This document shows positions 26,657 to 35,768 of a DNA stretch of 64,000 nt, one piece after another. Source of the stretch: CAZCWM01 sp964622625. Lineage in GTDB: Bacteria; Planctomycetota; Phycisphaerae; Phycisphaerales; Phycisphaeraceae. How positions within the stretch are numbered: position 1 is the stretch's first letter; each line of letters starts with the position of its first letter. The notes below the pieces were generated by a model. That model saw only the letters and a list, made by a program, of their open reading frames with translations. It was not told where the DNA came from and did no database searches. The stretch spans positions 1 to 64,000 of the forward strand of contig CAZUUQ010000004.1 of assembly GCA_964622625.1 (NCBI GenBank). Reading direction: 5' to 3'. A program made the position numbers and the translations under genes.

Positions 26657-27235
26657 TCACGCCAGGGCGAGGAAGAGGGCGAACATGGCGAACCAGACGA
26701 CGGCCAAGAAGTGCCAGTAGGCGGCGAGGCAGCGCACGGGGGCGTGGTGTTCGTGGTCGTACCGGCGTCGCCAGGCGTGGTGACCGATGACGGCCATGGG
26801 AATCAGACCGCCGATCACGTGCAGAGCGTGCAGCAGCACCAGCATGAACAGCATGCCGTAAAGATGCATGTGTTCCTGCAGCAGCGACTCGTGGGTGCGC
26901 AGCAGTGTGGTCATCGCCGGTGTCTGCACGGCGATGAACAGGGCGGCCAGGGCGAGCGTGGCGAGCATGGAGAGGCGGAAGTGATTGAGCTTCTCGCGGC
27001 GGACGCAGACCAGGGCGTGCTGAAGTGTGATGCTGCTGACGAGAATGATGATGGTGCTGATCCACAGTGCGGCCGGCAGTTCGATTGCGCCGGTTGGTGG
27101 GCTGAGGCGGCCCTGGATGCGGATAACGGCATAGGCGAGCATGGCCGCGAGAAACAGCACGGTCAGGGCGGCCAGGAACAGGGCCATGCCGACGGCGGCG
27201 GTGCGCGGCGGGTTGTGGATGTACCGGTCGTCCAT
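26657..27235 (-). CDS. Cytochrome c oxidase subunit III family protein (second copy)
   Basis: A 192-residue membrane protein with about five hydrophobic segments resembling heme-copper oxidase subunit III. Visible family features are SITLQHALVCVRREK, LYGMLFMLVLLHALHVIGG and AAYWHFLAVVWFAMFALFLALA. It is the last gene of the minus-strand respiratory cluster, 6 bases after subunit IV. A second, separate subunit III is encoded by the gene at 27687-28610. It may complete the caa3 complex or replace a missing segment of subunit III. Confidence 0.85.
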   Translation of the reverse strand: MDDRYIHNPPRTAAVGMALFLAALTVLFLAAMLAYAVIRIQGRLSPPTGAIELPAALWISTIIILVSSITLQHALVCVRREKLNHFRLSMLATLALAALFIAVQTPAMTTLLRTHESLLQEHMHLYGMLFMLVLLHALHVIGGLIPMAVIGHHAWRRRYDHEHHAPVRCLAAYWHFLAVVWFAMFALFLALA

Positions 27236-27241
27236 AGCGTG

Positions 27242-27655
27242 TCAATGGTTGGGCGAAGCCGGCTCGACTGGTGCGGCCGGCACGGCGGGCGGGCCGGGGG
27301 AGGTGGCGGCCTGGTACGCGGCGCGGACCTTCGGCTCGTTCTGGGCCGTGTCCATGATCGAGATGCCGATGAACAGGATCACGAACAGGAAGGCGCACAC
27401 GAGCACGACGCTGTAGAACATGCTGTCGTAGCGCAGGTGCATGAAGTAGAGGCAGACGAACGCGGCCTTGACCAGGGCGATGCCAAGGGCGATCCAGATG
27501 TTCAGCGACCCCAGATCGACCCACGTGGCGGCGACGGTGGCGAAGGTCAGCAGCAGCAGCAGGGCGAAGACGCCGGCCAGCACGCGCAGCGGCACGGCAT
27601 GCGGCTGATGGTCATGATGCGCCTGACTGGCGGCGGTGCTGGTTGCGGCGGTCAT
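27242..27655 (-). CDS. Cytochrome c oxidase subunit IV-like protein
   Basis: A 137-residue protein with three predicted membrane helices (about 25-48, 52-72 and 80-102) and the typical segment ALVKAAFVCLYFMHLRYDS. That segment is diagnostic of prokaryotic subunit IV (CtaF/CoxD). The N-terminus is His-rich and the C-terminus Pro/Ala-rich. It sits between the two subunit III genes in the oxidase operon. Confidence 0.9.
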   Translation of the reverse strand: MTAATSTAASQAHHDHQPHAVPLRVLAGVFALLLLLTFATVAATWVDLGSLNIWIALGIALVKAAFVCLYFMHLRYDSMFYSVVLVCAFLFVILFIGISIMDTAQNEPKVRAAYQAATSPGPPAVPAAPVEPASPNH

Positions 27656-27686
27656 CGTAAGGCCTCCGGAGCGGGCGTGGGCGGCG

Positions 27687-28610
27687 TCAGTGGATCAGAT
27701 AGAGCAGAGGGAACAGGAAGATCCAGATCAGATCGACCAGGTGCCAGTACAGGCCGACCAGGTCTACAGGCGTGAAATACGCGGGGCTGAATACGCCGCG
27801 GGCGGACTTCACGGCGATCCACAGCAGCAGTCCCAGGCCGATGATGACGTGCAGCGTGTGCAGGCCGGTCATGAGAAAATATATCTGGAAGAACTGGTGC
27901 GTCCGCGCCTGGAGGTAGGTGGGAAGCTCTTCAAAGGCCACATGACGGGGCGCGGCCGTGTAATCGGGATCGTGTTGTCGGGCGAAACTTTCCTCCAGGC
28001 CGCCGGGTCCGGTCGGCGCGACGGGGATGAGGGAGCGCTCCGGGCCGGCAGCTTGACCTGGTGGCGCGTCCACAGTGGCGGGCGGCGCGGCCACGGGCGG
28101 CGTTGCGTCATCATCGTGTCCGTGGGCTTGCCCCTGGTACCGCGGGTGATAAAGGTTTCCCGCGCCGACCCAGAGGTTGTGGTCGTATTTCTCTGCGTAT
28201 TCAAAGGTCTTGACCACCAGGAAGCCGCAGCCGCCAAGGATCGTGGCCGCCAGCAGCGTCACGAGCAGGCGGCGGGCGCCGAGCTGGGCGGCGCGGACGG
28301 CCCAGGCCATGGTGAAGCTGCTGGTGATCAGCAGGACAGTGTTGACGGCTCCGAGCTTCCAGTTCAGATGCGTGTGGGCATACTGGAAAACCTCGGGGTG
28401 GTTGCTTCGCCAGACGGCATAGGCGCAGAACAGCCCGCCGAACATCAGGATTTCGGTGGCCAGGAAGATCCACATGCCGACCTTGGCGGTGTCGAACTGC
28501 TGTCGCGGGGAGTCGAAGTGGTGCGCCAGGTGCGGCGGATGATCGTGCCCGCCATGCGAGGCCACGGGGCGGTCGGGGGACGACGAACTGGCGTGGGGCG
28601 CCTGCATCAT
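27687..28610 (-). CDS. coxC: Cytochrome c oxidase subunit III
   Basis: A heme-copper oxidase subunit III of about 307 residues. Conserved features are KVGMWIFLATEILMFGGLFCAY in the first membrane helix and TGLHTLHVIIGLGLLLW near the end. The C-terminal DLVGLYWHLVDLIWIFLFPLLYL is a hallmark of the family. A long Pro/Ala/Asp-rich insert (about 150-225) separates helices. The ATG at 28610 overlaps the coxA stop as ATGA, which indicates translational coupling; the in-frame extension further upstream is Arg-rich and inside coxA. Confidence 0.93.
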   Translation of the reverse strand: MMQAPHASSSSPDRPVASHGGHDHPPHLAHHFDSPRQQFDTAKVGMWIFLATEILMFGGLFCAYAVWRSNHPEVFQYAHTHLNWKLGAVNTVLLITSSFTMAWAVRAAQLGARRLLVTLLAATILGGCGFLVVKTFEYAEKYDHNLWVGAGNLYHPRYQGQAHGHDDDATPPVAAPPATVDAPPGQAAGPERSLIPVAPTGPGGLEESFARQHDPDYTAAPRHVAFEELPTYLQARTHQFFQIYFLMTGLHTLHVIIGLGLLLWIAVKSARGVFSPAYFTPVDLVGLYWHLVDLIWIFLFPLLYLIH

Positions 28611-30403
28611 GGGTTGGCGTGCTCCTGGTTCGCGTCCCCGGCTGTGGCGGCAGGGCCGGCCGCCGCGACCGCGGCGACGCGCTGATAGGCCTGAGCGTCG
28701 TCGGACCATTGCCAGTCGCGATAGTCGTAGGGATCGCCGGCCCGGGGTGTGACGGGAAAGTTGTCATGCGGCGGGGGCGAGGGCGTGTGCCATTCCAGGG
28801 AGTTGGATCCCCACGGGTTGCCCGGCGCGCGACGGCCGGCGAGCAGCGAGTGGATCAGGTTGAACAGCACCAAAAACATGCCCGCGCCCATGATGAACGC
28901 CCCGACGGTAGAGACCTGGTGGTAGCCGATGTACTGGTCGGGATAGGTCGCGTAGCGTCGGGGCATGCCCTGCGAGCCGGCGACGAACTGCACGAAAAAC
29001 GTGGCGTTGAACCCGATGAAGGCGATGGCCGCGGCCCAGCGGGCCCCGTTCTCGTGGAACATGCGGCCCGTGATTTTGGGCCACCAGTAGTAAAGGCCCG
29101 CCAGGAAGCTGAAGAGCACCGTGCCCATCATCACATAGTGGAAGTGGGCGACGATGAAGTAAGTGTCGTGCAGGTGGATGTCGGTGGCCAGCGACCCGAG
29201 GAACATGCCGGTCAGCCCGCCGACGGTGAAGAGACAGATGGCATAGAGGGCGTAACACATCGGCGTGTTGAGGTGAATTTCGCCCTTGTACATCGTGGCC
29301 AGCCAGTTGAACGTCTTGATGGCCGAGGGCACGGCGACGCTGAAGGTCAGCAGGCTGAAGATGGCGTTGGCCAGCGGTGACTGGCCGCTGGTGAACATGT
29401 GATGGCCCCATACCAGGAAGCTGAGGAAGGCGATGGCCAGAGATGAAAGGGCGATGAACTTGTAGCCGAAGATGTGCTTGCGGCTGAAGACGCTGATGAT
29501 CTCGCTGATAACGCCCATGGCCGGCAGGACCATGATGTAGACGGCCGGATGGCTGTAGAACCAGAAGAAGTGCTGGTAGAGGACCGGGTCGCCGCCGAGA
29601 GCCGGATCGAAGATGCCGACCTGGAGCACCTTTTCAGCCGCCAGCAGCAGCAGCGTGATGCCCAGTACCGGCGTGGCGAGAATCTGGATGATCGCGGTGG
29701 CGTACAAGGCCCAGAGAAACAGGGGCATGCGGAACCAGGTCATGCCCCGCGGCCGCAGCATATGAATTGAGGCAATGAAGTTGACGCCGGTGAGGATGGA
29801 CGAGAACCCGAGGATGAACGCGCCGAGTGTGGCTTCGACGACGGCGGAGTTGGCGGTGGTCGTCGAATACGGAGTGTAGAAAGTCCACCCGGTCTCCAGC
29901 CCGCCGCCGCCCCAGAACTGCTGGAGTTGCGGGAACCATGCGTTCAGTACGCCCTTGAGCAGGACGAAGACGAAGAAAAGCCCGCCGCCGTACCAGAGAT
30001 AGACGCTCAGCAGGTTGAGGCGGGGGAAGGCGACGTCCTTGGCGCCGAGCATCAGAGGCAGGGCGAAGTTGCCCAGGATCGCCGGGATGGCGGGGATCAC
30101 GAACAGGAAGACCATCACCGCGCCGTGCAGCGTGAACATGTGGTTGTAGAACCGCCATGCGTTCTGAGCGTCCCCCACGAACAGCGGGCTGGGGCCGAAC
30201 AGCTCAAGGCGCAGGGCCAGGGCGAACAGCCCGCCGAGCAGGTAGCTGCCAAGTACCCCGACCAGATACATCACGGCGATGCGTTTGTGGTCGAGCGTCA
30301 GCACCCACGACAGGATGCCGCGCGTGTGGTTGAGATAGTGGTCGCCGGCCCGGTGGGGGGCGTGGTTGGCGGGCATGCTGGCGGCGGTCGGTGTCGAAGG
30401 CAC
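28607..30403 (-). CDS. coxA: Cytochrome c oxidase subunit I, A2 type
   Basis: Catalytic heme-copper subunit (598 residues, about 12 TM) reducing oxygen to water. Heme and CuB ligands are visible in FTLHGAVMVF, YSHPAVYIMVLP, WGHHMFTSGQ and TYFIVAHFHYVMMG. The loop reads YSHPAVY instead of HPEVY: the D-channel Glu is absent and the YS pair is present, which defines the A2 subfamily of caa3 oxidases such as those of Rhodothermus and Thermus. It starts with GTG at 30403, preceded by AGGAGC, 22 bases after coxB. The C-terminal tail is Ala/Gln-rich. Confidence 0.96.
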   Translation of the reverse strand: MPSTPTAASMPANHAPHRAGDHYLNHTRGILSWVLTLDHKRIAVMYLVGVLGSYLLGGLFALALRLELFGPSPLFVGDAQNAWRFYNHMFTLHGAVMVFLFVIPAIPAILGNFALPLMLGAKDVAFPRLNLLSVYLWYGGGLFFVFVLLKGVLNAWFPQLQQFWGGGGLETGWTFYTPYSTTTANSAVVEATLGAFILGFSSILTGVNFIASIHMLRPRGMTWFRMPLFLWALYATAIIQILATPVLGITLLLLAAEKVLQVGIFDPALGGDPVLYQHFFWFYSHPAVYIMVLPAMGVISEIISVFSRKHIFGYKFIALSSLAIAFLSFLVWGHHMFTSGQSPLANAIFSLLTFSVAVPSAIKTFNWLATMYKGEIHLNTPMCYALYAICLFTVGGLTGMFLGSLATDIHLHDTYFIVAHFHYVMMGTVLFSFLAGLYYWWPKITGRMFHENGARWAAAIAFIGFNATFFVQFVAGSQGMPRRYATYPDQYIGYHQVSTVGAFIMGAGMFLVLFNLIHSLLAGRRAPGNPWGSNSLEWHTPSPPPHDNFPVTPRAGDPYDYRDWQWSDDAQAYQRVAAVAAAGPAATAGDANQEHANP

Positions 30404-30425
30404 GGAATATCAGCTCCTGCGATGG

Positions 30426-31526
30426 CTACGGCTGGGCGACGTCGGACGCGGCGCCTGCGGTGCCGGGTTCATCCGCGGATTCATCGTTCGTTGGGCCAGC
30501 CGGGGTGTTTTCTTCCAGCGTCTCAAGCGGCGGCGGGCCTTTGTCGCTGATGGACTTCATCCACTCGATCAGGGCGCGGATTTCGAGGTCACTGATGCGT
30601 CCCTGGTAGCTGGGCATGACGTTGTCGAAGCCCGCGTGGATGCGGGCCCCGGGGTTCAGTATCGACTCGCGGATGTAGTTTTCGTCGGCCCGCGCTCGGC
30701 TGCCGTCGCGCATGGGCATTTCGTAGCCGAAGAGGTTCTGGAATGTCGGGCCGATGCCGGCGCTGCCGTCGGCGGTATGGCACTGGGCGCAGCCCTTGCT
30801 TGTGAACAGCCGTTTACCGGCGTCGACCGGCGGCACGGTGGTGATCCACTCGGCCGCCTCCCGCACCCACTGCGCGAAGGCGGCCGGTTCGAGGACCACC
30901 ACCTTCGTCCGCATCTCCGCGTGCAGCGTGCCGCAATACTCGGCGCAGTAAAGCTCGTATTCACCGGTTGCCGTCGCCTGGAACCACGCCTGGTTGAAAC
31001 GATGGGGCACGGCATCCTTCTTCACGCGGAAAGCCGGAATGAAGAGGCTGTGAATCACGTCCTCGCTGGCCAGCACCAGGCGCACCGGCCGATCGCGCGG
31101 CACGACAAGTTCATTGCTCTCGGCCCCGTTGGGATAGGTGAACAGCCAGTTCCACTTCGAGGCCGTCACGTATACCTCGTATGCATAGTCTGGCGGAGTG
31201 GCCAGATCGACGTAGCCGCGGAAGCCGTAGTAGAAGATCATCAGCAGCGTCACGGCGGGGATGACCGTCCACGTCAGCTCCAGGGCGGTGGAGTGCGAAG
31301 GCGAGCGCTGGGCCTTGTGGCCGGGCCGGCGGCGGTAACGCAGGATGAAGAAGATCATCAGCGCCACCACCAGCGCCGACATGGCCACCGACACCCAGTA
31401 GATCAGGTAGAAAAGGAAATCGGTTCCCGGCGCGGAGGTTGACGCGGGGTCGGGCATCCAGAAGCGCTGTCCGATCTGGGCGAGGAAGGTGGGCATGGGC
31501 TGCGGGTCGATGTCCTGGGTGTTCAC
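30426..31526 (-). CDS. coxB: Cytochrome c oxidase subunit II with fused cytochrome c (caa3 type)
   Basis: A 366-residue subunit II. It has two N-terminal membrane helices (about 38-65 and 85-105) and a CuA domain with CAEYCGTLHAEM plus the upstream His in SEDVIHSLFIP. A C-terminal cytochrome c domain carries CAQCH and a late Met (NVMPSY) as axial ligand. It receives electrons from ACIII either directly or through its own cytochrome domain. It begins with GTG at 31526. First of the oxidase structural genes, after the SCO gene. Confidence 0.95.
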   Translation of the reverse strand: MNTQDIDPQPMPTFLAQIGQRFWMPDPASTSAPGTDFLFYLIYWVSVAMSALVVALMIFFILRYRRRPGHKAQRSPSHSTALELTWTVIPAVTLLMIFYYGFRGYVDLATPPDYAYEVYVTASKWNWLFTYPNGAESNELVVPRDRPVRLVLASEDVIHSLFIPAFRVKKDAVPHRFNQAWFQATATGEYELYCAEYCGTLHAEMRTKVVVLEPAAFAQWVREAAEWITTVPPVDAGKRLFTSKGCAQCHTADGSAGIGPTFQNLFGYEMPMRDGSRARADENYIRESILNPGARIHAGFDNVMPSYQGRISDLEIRALIEWMKSISDKGPPPLETLEENTPAGPTNDESADEPGTAGAASDVAQP

Positions 31527-31562
31527 GGGTATCGATGCCGGATGATTTATCGCAGGCCCGCC

Positions 31563-32429
31563 TCAGGCGGCCTGCTCACGTTTTCTTCGTCGCCCCTCAC
31601 GCAGCAGGGCGGTGCCGATCACGGTGGCGACCACGACCACGGTCAGCGCACCGGCCAGGCGCATCAATCCCATCGCCGCCACGCGGTAGCTGCCCAGCTC
31701 GGGATCGAACTCGAAGCACGTCAGCAGCACGCGGTCCACAGTCGAGCCGACCTTTCCCTCGGCCGCTTCGACCAGCGACAGGCGCAATGTTCGTTCGGGA
31801 TATGCGATGCCGTAAAGGTAACGCGACACGCGACCTTCGGGTGTGAGAATCACGAGCACAGCCGGGTGGACGTACTGGTTCTTGATCGCGTCGTAGCGGT
31901 AGCCGAAGCCCACGGCATCGGCCACGGCCTGGCTGACGGCTTCGTCGGCCGTCAGGAAGTGCCAGCCCGCGGCTGCCTGGGCCTTGCCGAGGCTGTTGAT
32001 GTAGTTGCGTTTCTTCTCGCGGGCCAGGCGCGGCGTCTCCTGCGGGTCGATGCTCAGCGAGATGATCGTGAACTGCTCGCCGGGGGTCCAGCCCATCGCC
32101 GCCACCGTTTTGGTCAGACCGTTGAGCACCAGTCCGCACAGCATCGGGCAGCCGTAGTAGCCCAGGTTCAGCACCACTGGTTTGCCCGGCAGGAGAAAGT
32201 CGTGCAGCGGCCGCTCCCGGCCGTCCTCGTCGCGCACGGGAAGATTCAACGGGACGGCGTCGCCCAGTTTCTCGGCGACGTTGACGCCTTCGAGCACGTC
32301 GGGCTGCCGGTCCGCGGGCATCGACGCCGGTCCGACGCCGCTGGCCATACCCGGCCCGCGTGGCGCCGCCGTCACGGGCAAAGCGAGCAGCGTCATGGCC
32401 AGCAGAATTGTGCGGAACGTGTACTTCAT
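31563..32429 (-). CDS. SCO1/SenC-type copper chaperone
   Basis: A 288-residue exported, membrane-tethered protein for CuA assembly in subunit II. It has a signal peptide (MKYTFRTILLAMTLLALP), a thioredoxin-like core with the copper-binding GCPMLCG (CxxxC) and the distal His in YVHPAVLVIL. A C-terminal membrane helix (LAGALTVVVVATVIGTALL) is followed by a basic tail. The ATG at 32429 gives the signal peptide; the longer in-frame extension does not. It lies directly upstream of coxB, as expected for its job. Confidence 0.93.
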   Translation of the reverse strand: MKYTFRTILLAMTLLALPVTAAPRGPGMASGVGPASMPADRQPDVLEGVNVAEKLGDAVPLNLPVRDEDGRERPLHDFLLPGKPVVLNLGYYGCPMLCGLVLNGLTKTVAAMGWTPGEQFTIISLSIDPQETPRLAREKKRNYINSLGKAQAAAGWHFLTADEAVSQAVADAVGFGYRYDAIKNQYVHPAVLVILTPEGRVSRYLYGIAYPERTLRLSLVEAAEGKVGSTVDRVLLTCFEFDPELGSYRVAAMGLMRLAGALTVVVVATVIGTALLREGRRRKREQAA

Positions 32430-32523
32430 GGGTTCGTGTCGCCCGATGCGACCGCGGGCGCCGCCATTGTATGGCTCACAAACTGCATCTTCTTTCAGTG
32501 TTTCCTGTGATCTCCGCGGCGAA

Positions 32524-32853
32524 TCACTCCTGCACGTCCTGTTCCCGCTCCACCGCATAGCCTTCGACCGTCAGGGCCATCGCCCGGTCAATCGGAATGG
32601 CCGCGACGCCTGTGGCCTGGTCAACCCACCGATAGCCTTCAAGGTTCCGCAGTTGCTGTACCTGGCCGTCCACCAGAGCCGGATTGCGCACCGCCAGCGA
32701 TTTGGTCAGCCGCTCCTGTTGCTGCTGGGCATAGAACCAGGCCTCGATGCCGACGATGACCACGAACACCAGGATCGTGCCAACCACGCCAATGGTGAGG
32801 ATCAGCGGCAGGTTCATGTCGCTGCCGAAAGTTCTGTCGTCGGACTCAGCCAT
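32524..32853 (-). CDS. Small single-pass membrane protein in respiratory cluster (109 aa)
   Basis: I do not recognise a named family. One strong membrane helix (about 15-37, LPLILTIGVVGTILVFVVIV) is followed by an Ala/Gln/Arg-rich helix and a short domain with GYRWVDQATGVAAIPIDRAM. That last segment resembles a motif in planctomycete proteins of respiratory clusters (a conserved W-V-D and I-P-I-D-R-A). It lies 33 bases after actF and 94 bases before the SCO gene. An assembly or stabilising role in the ACIII-oxidase system is likely by context but unproven. Confidence 0.75.
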   Translation of the reverse strand: MAESDDRTFGSDMNLPLILTIGVVGTILVFVVIVGIEAWFYAQQQQERLTKSLAVRNPALVDGQVQQLRNLEGYRWVDQATGVAAIPIDRAMALTVEGYAVEREQDVQE

Positions 32854-32886
32854 ACGCGTTGTTTCCGTGCGGGGCGGTTATCAGCC

Positions 32887-34239
32887 TCAGAAATTGGTGA
32901 AGGCCAGCGACTCGGCCATCCGGGGGTCGTGCGTTGGTGCCAGACTGACTGTAGCGGCGCGGCGGAGCAGGCTCGCAGCATAGAGGGACGTCACGGCCAA
33001 CAGCAGACCGATCTCAATCGCGCCCAGCGTCAGATCAGGACCAAGCTCCGGCATCACCAGCCACAGCAGATCGATGTAGTGCATCGCCAGCATCCACGCC
33101 GCCCAGAGGCCCAGCAGCATCAGGCGGCGCTTGGCCCGCCGCGGCATCAGGCCCAGGAAGGGCAGCACGAAATGGCCGAAAAGCAGCAGCAGGGCGATCC
33201 ACGTCCAGGCGTTGATGTCCCGGCTCACCGTCGTTGCCCCGCGGATCACGTACCAGCCGGTGGTCTCCGGCATGTTCGCGTACCAGATGAGCATGAACTG
33301 GCTGAAGGCGATGTAGGCCCAGAACACCACGAAGGCGAACAGCAGCTTGCCCAGGTCATGGTAGTGCTCGCGGTTGACACTGACCGTCAGCACGCCCTGG
33401 CCGCGCAGCCACAACAGCGCCAGGATGATGGCCGCCAGGCTTCCCACCACCGCGCCGCTGAAGTAGTACACCCCGAAGATCGTGCTGTACCAGTGTGGGT
33501 TCAGCGACATCAGCAGATCCCAGGCCGCGAACGTCACCGTCAGGCCGTAGACCACCAGCAGCGGACCGGCCCAGCGCTCCATGCGCATCGTCGCCGCGAC
33601 GGGATCGGCGGCGTCGCGGGATTGTTGCAGATACCACCATGCGATCGCCGACCAGACGCCCAGGAACAACGCCCAGCGCAGCAGGAAAAAGGGGCGGTTG
33701 AGGTACGGCCGCTTCTTGAGCGTCATTGCGTCGAGCTGCTGATGCCCGTAGCCGGCGGGCGGTGCCGCGTCGGCCGCGTGCGATTCGTAGTGAGCCGCGG
33801 TCTCGGCATGCGGCTGGCTGTAGGTCACGGCCGCGCTGTCCGGCCTGGCCCAGGGGTAGATGTCGCCGCGGCCCATCGCCACGCTGGCGGCGATCGGCAC
33901 AAACAGCAGGGCGAGAAGCGGTAGATTCGCTGCCATGATCTCCGCCGGGCGGCGCACGATCACCGACCAGCCGGCCCGTGTCAGATGCTGGATCAGCACG
34001 AAGAACATCGCACCCAGCGACAGGCTCAGCGCGAAGGAATAGGCGACCAGGTACGCCAGCATGAACCGTCGCAGCCCATCGGGACTCATGGCAGCCCCGA
34101 TCATGGCCGCGAGCAGGCCGGCGGCCGCGGCGACCAGCAGTTTCGGCCTCAGGCCCGACGCCTGCGGCGACAACGCACTTTGGGCGCGTGGATTTGTCGA
34201 CTCGGCCGGCTCAAGCTGGGGGTGGTGCTCACTGGACAC
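32887..34239 (-). CDS. actF: Alternative complex III subunit ActF (NrfD-like quinone-binding membrane protein)
   Basis: Integral membrane subunit of alternative complex III, 450 residues with about ten helices. Diagnostic segments are AYSFALSLSLGAMFFVLIQHLT and the central FAFVVFWAYIAFSQFMLIWYANMPETTGWY. It is paralogous to ActC and shares quinol oxidation or proton translocation roles. It lies 41 bases after actE. Soluble N-terminal residues (about 1-30) are Pro/Ser-rich. Confidence 0.92.
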   Translation of the reverse strand: MSSEHHPQLEPAESTNPRAQSALSPQASGLRPKLLVAAAAGLLAAMIGAAMSPDGLRRFMLAYLVAYSFALSLSLGAMFFVLIQHLTRAGWSVIVRRPAEIMAANLPLLALLFVPIAASVAMGRGDIYPWARPDSAAVTYSQPHAETAAHYESHAADAAPPAGYGHQQLDAMTLKKRPYLNRPFFLLRWALFLGVWSAIAWWYLQQSRDAADPVAATMRMERWAGPLLVVYGLTVTFAAWDLLMSLNPHWYSTIFGVYYFSGAVVGSLAAIILALLWLRGQGVLTVSVNREHYHDLGKLLFAFVVFWAYIAFSQFMLIWYANMPETTGWYVIRGATTVSRDINAWTWIALLLLFGHFVLPFLGLMPRRAKRRLMLLGLWAAWMLAMHYIDLLWLVMPELGPDLTLGAIEIGLLLAVTSLYAASLLRRAATVSLAPTHDPRMAESLAFTNF

Positions 34240-34280
34240 GAGATTTTGTTCCCTTTGCAGACACCTTGCTTAACGGTTGC

Positions 34281-35030
34281 TCACTTCAGTCGGTCGCGTT
34301 GGTCCGGCGGCACATCGTCGAGCGTCGCGTGTTGCGATCGCTGCAGCGCCCGGATGTAGGCCACGATGGCCCAGCGGTCATCAACGTCAATCTGCGTCGC
34401 GTAAGCCGGCATGTTGCGGATGCCGTTGCGGATCGTGTTGTAAAGATGTCCGTCCGGGCGCTGGCGCACGTCGTCGGTGTGCAGGGACGTGGGTGGCACC
34501 CAGGCGGCATGCTGATTGTCCATCGCCCGCCGGTTGATCGGCCCGTCGCCATAGCCGTCCAGGCCGTGACAGGGGGCGCAGTAGATGTTGAACCGCTCCT
34601 GGCCGCGCAGCAGGAATTGCTGATCCGCGCGCAGGCGGGCGGGAAGGCCGTCGTGGTAACGCACCTGCCACTGCCCGGCCTCGTCGCGGACCAGGCTCAG
34701 GCCGCGGTGGTAGTGGTCGTCGAGGTCGGCCTGTCCGCGGGCGACCGTGCCGGGGACGGGCGGGCGCATGGCGCGGCCGTCGGCGAACAGCGGCGAAGCC
34801 GCCTGCGGGCCGAAACGCGGCTGCTTGCCCATATCCTGAAAAATGTGCACCCGCGGCTCGTCCCCGGGCGTCACGCGCGCCTTGGCGATCAGCACCAGCG
34901 GCACCCACGAGAGCACCACGAGGATCAGCAGCGCCGCCACCAGCCAGAACGGCGGGGGGCGCAGCATCAGCTCTTCGCGCACACGCGCGGGTGTGGGAAT
35001 CGGAACGCGTTCTTGCTGGTAGTCGGACAC
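34281..35030 (-). CDS. actE: Alternative complex III subunit ActE (monoheme cytochrome c)
   Basis: A membrane-anchored cytochrome c of 249 residues. An N-terminal helix (about 28-48, FWLVAALLILVVLSWVPLVLI) is followed by a periplasmic domain with one heme-binding CAPCH and a later NMPAYA supplying the probable axial Met. It transfers electrons from the ActB/ActA core towards the oxidase. It starts with GTG at 35030 and follows actD by 41 bases. Confidence 0.92.
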   Translation of the reverse strand: MSDYQQERVPIPTPARVREELMLRPPPFWLVAALLILVVLSWVPLVLIAKARVTPGDEPRVHIFQDMGKQPRFGPQAASPLFADGRAMRPPVPGTVARGQADLDDHYHRGLSLVRDEAGQWQVRYHDGLPARLRADQQFLLRGQERFNIYCAPCHGLDGYGDGPINRRAMDNQHAAWVPPTSLHTDDVRQRPDGHLYNTIRNGIRNMPAYATQIDVDDRWAIVAYIRALQRSQHATLDDVPPDQRDRLK

Positions 35031-35071
35031 GGTGAATCAGATTTCCGTGAGTGTGTTTGGATCAGGATCGG

Positions 35072-35746
35072 TCAGGTGTTGGGCACAGCCGCGGCCGCTT
35101 CGCGGTCGGGCAGGTCATTCTCGACCTGCGGTTCAAGCCCCGGGCCGCCGGGGTCGGTAACGGCTTCGACGGCCGAGGCGCCCAGCTCGCGGAGCGTGGC
35201 GGTCGTCCGGTGGTAATCGAACAGGGCGTCGTCGGCCAGCACCACGATGAAAAAGCGGTCATCGGTGGCGCGGCGGAAGCGGACGTTGCGGAACAGCGGG
35301 TTGTAGAGCATCGGCAGCTTGTTGAGGCCGAGCATGCCCAGCACCGCCGCGAAGGCCGCCAGCAGCACCGTGGTCTCGAAGATGATGGGGATGTTGGCCG
35401 CGAGACTGAAGACGGGCTTGCCGCTGATGAGGTAGGGGTAGCCCTGAAAAGCGGGTGGCACGGCCGTGAACTCGGTGGCGTTGGTCCACCAGACCAGCAG
35501 CAGGCCGCCGAAGAAACCGGCTGCGGCGCCGCCGAGCGTCAGCCAGGGCATGATCGTGCGCGGAGCGCCGATGGCCTTGTCGATGCCGTGGATGGGGAAC
35601 GGGCTGTGCACATCGAAGCGAACATAGCCGGCGTCACGCATCTGCCGGGCCGCCTGGACCACGGAGGCGACATCCTCGTACTGGGCCATGAGGCCGACCA
35701 GGTCGTCGGGAGGCGCGGCGGGCGTTGGTGGATGATGCTTGTCCAT
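35072..35746 (-). CDS. actD: Alternative complex III subunit ActD (DUF3341)
   Basis: Membrane subunit with two helices (about 85-105 and 125-147) and the DUF3341 signature GLMAQYEDVASVVQAARQM, then VHSPFPIHGIDKAIG. It anchors the complex in ACIII structures. I chose the ATG at 35746 (MDKHHPP) because an AAGAG lies 7 bases before it. Two further in-frame starts, at 35752 and at 35785 (overlapping the end of actC), are possible. Confidence 0.92.
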   Translation of the reverse strand: MDKHHPPTPAAPPDDLVGLMAQYEDVASVVQAARQMRDAGYVRFDVHSPFPIHGIDKAIGAPRTIMPWLTLGGAAAGFFGGLLLVWWTNATEFTAVPPAFQGYPYLISGKPVFSLAANIPIIFETTVLLAAFAAVLGMLGLNKLPMLYNPLFRNVRFRRATDDRFFIVVLADDALFDYHRTTATLRELGASAVEAVTDPGGPGLEPQVENDLPDREAAAAVPNT

Positions 35747-35768
35747 CGGCATGCTCTTGTGGCATCGG

